Shown here piece by piece: positions 6,230 to 8,058 of a stretch of 8,058 nucleotides of DNA. Origin of the DNA: Chlamydia trachomatis (GTDB lineage Bacteria > Chlamydiota > Chlamydiia > Chlamydiales > 2-12-FULL-49-11); contig CAMBTZ010000061.1 of the NCBI GenBank assembly GCA_945870925.1, positions 1-8,058 of the forward strand, in the 5' to 3' direction. Position numbers and translations under genes: made by a program. Below the pieces are notes generated by a model. It did no database searches. It was given only the letters and a program-made list of their open reading frames with translations, and had not been told where the DNA came from. The first letter of the stretch is position 1; each line of letters starts with the position of its first letter.

Positions 6230-6538
6230 ATGGCAACAGAAACGAAAGTAAAACTCCGTCCTCTAGCTGATCGCGTTTTAGTAAAACGCTCTAAGCACGA
6301 AGAGCGAACAACAGGTGGAATCATACTACCTGACACAGCAAGAGAAAAGCAGGAACTCGGCATAGTACTCGCAGTGGGTCCCGGCAAATTAGATAAAGAC
6401 GGCAAACGGATAGAAATTCAGGTTAAAGTCGGCGATAAAGTAATGTGGGATAAATTCTCAGGTAACGAAGTTAAAATTGAAGACGAAGATGATTTCGTAA
6501 TCGTAAAATCAGATGATATTATTGCTACCCTTGAATAA
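6230..6538 (+). CDS. groES: Co-chaperonin GroES (Hsp10)
   Basis: GroES forms the seven-subunit lid that closes the GroEL chamber during ATP-driven protein folding in the cytoplasm. The 102 residues match the chlamydial length and are slightly longer than the 97 of E. coli. The N-terminal strand is LRPLADRVLVKR (9-20). The mobile loop EERTTGGIILPDTAREK (24-40) contains the IIL tripeptide (31-33) that docks on the GroEL apical domain. The core continues with GIVLAVGPG (44-52), VKVGDKVMWDKFSGNEVK and a C-terminal DDIIATLE. AAGGAG at 6216-6221 supports the start. It is followed by groEL after 29 bases with no terminator between, the standard groESL operon. Confidence 0.98.
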   Translation: MATETKVKLRPLADRVLVKRSKHEERTTGGIILPDTAREKQELGIVLAVGPGKLDKDGKRIEIQVKVGDKVMWDKFSGNEVKIEDEDDFVIVKSDDIIATLE

Positions 6539-6567
6539 AAATTTAAATAATCAGGAGATTAAAACCT

Positions 6568-8058
6568 ATGGCACCAAAAGACATGAAGTTTCAAGAAGAT
6601 GCACGTCAAAGAATTCGAATTGGCGTTCAAAAACTTGCTGCAGCTGTAAAAGTTACACTAGGTCCTAAAGGACGAAATGTTGTTATTGATAAGGCTTTCG
6701 GATCACCTCAAATCACTAAAGATGGTGTTACTGTTGCAAAAGAGATTGAACTTGAGGATAAATATGAGAACATCGGCGCTCAAGTAGTTAAAGAAGTTGC
6801 TAGTAAGACTGCTGATAAAGCAGGTGATGGCACAACAACTGCAACAGTTCTTGCAGAAGCAATTTTCTTAGAAGGACTCAAGCATTTATCAGCTGGAGCA
6901 AACCCTATCCTTGTTAATAAAGGGATAAGTAAGGCTGTTGATAAAATTGTTTCAGAACTTAAACGAAAAAGCACTGCAATCAAAAGCACAAAAGAGATCG
7001 CTCAAGTTGCAACTGTTTCAGCTAATAACGACGAAGAAATTGGAAATCTAATTGCTAAAGCAATGGATAAAGTAGGAAAAGACGGCGTTGTTACAGTTGA
7101 AGAGGGTAAAACTTTAGAAACTGAACTTGAAGTTGTTGAAGGAATGAACTTTGACAGAGGCTATACAAATCCTTACTTTATGACAGATGTTGATAAGCAA
7201 GAAGCTGTTCTTGAAGATGCTTATATCCTTATTTGCGATAAGAAAATCTCTTCAATGAAAGACCTTCTTCCTATCCTTAAGACAGTTGTTGAAGCAGGAA
7301 AAGCATTCCTAATCATCGCAGAAGATATTGATGGCGAAGCGCTAGCAACTCTTGTTGTTAACCGTATCAGAGCCGGACTAAAAGTATGCGCAGTAAAAGC
7401 TCCGGGTTTTGGCGACAGAAGAAAAGAGATGTTACAAGACATTGCTACTCTAACTGGCGGCGAAGTAATCAGCGAAGACATTGGTCTAAAACTAGAAAAT
7501 GTCTCAATTGAACAACTTGGTACTGCTAAAAAAGTGATTATTAAAAAAGATGACACTACAATCATCAATGGCGCAGGCAAAGCTGCTAACATTGCTGGAA
7601 GAAAAGAGCAAATCAAGAAGCAAATTGAATCAACAACTTCAGACTATGACAAAGAAAAGCTACAAGAAAGACTTGCTAAGCTTTCCGGTGGCGTAGCTGT
7701 TATTAATGTTGGTGCTGCTACAGAAGTTGCTATGAAAGAGAAAAAAGATCGCGTTGACGATGCTCTTCATGCAACAAAAGCTGCCGTAGAAGAAGGAATT
7801 CTTCCAGGCGGAGGATCTGCTCTAATACATTGTATCAAATCTTTAGACAGCTTAATTAAAGAATTAACTGTAGAAGATGAGAAAGCAGGAGCAGCTATTG
7901 TAAAACGCGCTCTAGAAGCACCTATTCGTCAGATTGCAATCAATGCAGGCGAAGAAGCTTCAGTTATTTTCCATAAAGTTCTTGCAGGTGATGATTCATT
8001 TGGTTGGAATGCTCTAACTAACGAATATGTCAACATGCTTGATGCAGGTATCATTGAC
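6568..8058 (+). CDS. groEL: Chaperonin GroEL (Hsp60), C-terminus cut by window edge
   Basis: GroEL is the 14-subunit ATP-dependent folding chamber that works with GroES. The 497 visible residues follow the family colinearly: LGPKGRNVVI (31-40), TKDGVTVAKEIE (50-61), the nucleotide-site DGTTTATV (87-94, Asp87), apical-domain VEGMNFDRGYTNPYF, and RVDDALHATKAAVEEG with Asp398, the ATP-hydrolysis residue, ahead of LPGGGSAL (412-419). All key residues are intact. With a normal length of about 545, roughly 50 residues including the Gly/Met-rich tail lie beyond the right edge. AGGAGA at 6553-6558 supports the start. Stretches such as SSMKDLLPIL and CAVKAPGFGDRRKEML are very close to chlamydial GroEL1. 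Being paired with groES, this is the canonical copy; chlamydiae also carry divergent unlinked groEL paralogues. Confidence 0.98.
   Translation, partial: MAPKDMKFQEDARQRIRIGVQKLAAAVKVTLGPKGRNVVIDKAFGSPQITKDGVTVAKEIELEDKYENIGAQVVKEVASKTADKAGDGTTTATVLAEAIFLEGLKHLSAGANPILVNKGISKAVDKIVSELKRKSTAIKSTKEIAQVATVSANNDEEIGNLIAKAMDKVGKDGVVTVEEGKTLETELEVVEGMNFDRGYTNPYFMTDVDKQEAVLEDAYILICDKKISSMKDLLPILKTVVEAGKAFLIIAEDIDGEALATLVVNRIRAGLKVCAVKAPGFGDRRKEMLQDIATLTGGEVISEDIGLKLENVSIEQLGTAKKVIIKKDDTTIINGAGKAANIAGRKEQIKKQIESTTSDYDKEKLQERLAKLSGGVAVINVGAATEVAMKEKKDRVDDALHATKAAVEEGILPGGGSALIHCIKSLDSLIKELTVEDEKAGAAIVKRALEAPIRQIAINAGEEASVIFHKVLAGDDSFGWNALTNEYVNMLDAGIID

Noticed and set aside
7221..7616. 131-codon open frame on the minus strand inside groEL
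   Set aside because: It is antisense to a fully conserved GroEL coding region, has the Ser/Leu-rich composition of a mirrored frame, and lacks a recognisable family.

Overview
The window looks like a chromosomal segment from a member of the Chlamydiota, probably a chlamydia-like (environmental) lineage rather than Chlamydia itself. The evidence is the strongly chlamydial GroEL sequence, and groES lying next to pepF, as CT111 and CT112 do in C. trachomatis. Composition is AT-rich. The genus cannot be fixed from the sequence alone. No tRNA, rRNA, CRISPR array, insertion sequence or phage gene is visible, so most of the window is housekeeping sequence with two less familiar genes inserted among it.

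Layout, left to right. Positions 1-1470 carry a leftward pair: a small, charged, probably helical protein of unknown function, followed with a 4-base ATGA overlap by tyrS (tyrosyl-tRNA synthetase), whose last residues run off the left edge. A short divergent gap (1471-1569) separates this pair from a rightward pair: rpiA (ribose-5-phosphate isomerase A), again overlapping by ATGA with a DUF151/bifunctional-nuclease-family gene. A 120-base, very AT-rich gap then precedes a 423-residue class-3-lipase-like protein with a hydrophobic segment near its C-terminus. That gene ends one base from the end of a leftward pair, pepF (oligoendopeptidase F) followed by ptsH (HPr). pepF diverges from the groES-groEL chaperonin operon across a 103-base regulatory gap, and groEL runs off the right edge with roughly 50 residues missing.

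Functionally the window covers translation (TyrRS), the pentose phosphate pathway (RpiA), peptide turnover (PepF), phosphocarrier signalling (HPr) and protein folding (GroES/GroEL). The least ordinary items are the lipase-like protein, a candidate membrane-associated or host-directed enzyme; the uncharacterised gene coupled to tyrS; and the absence of a recognisable CIRCE operator in front of groES, although chlamydial groE operons are normally HrcA/CIRCE controlled. I see no clear evidence of a wholly new multi-gene system.
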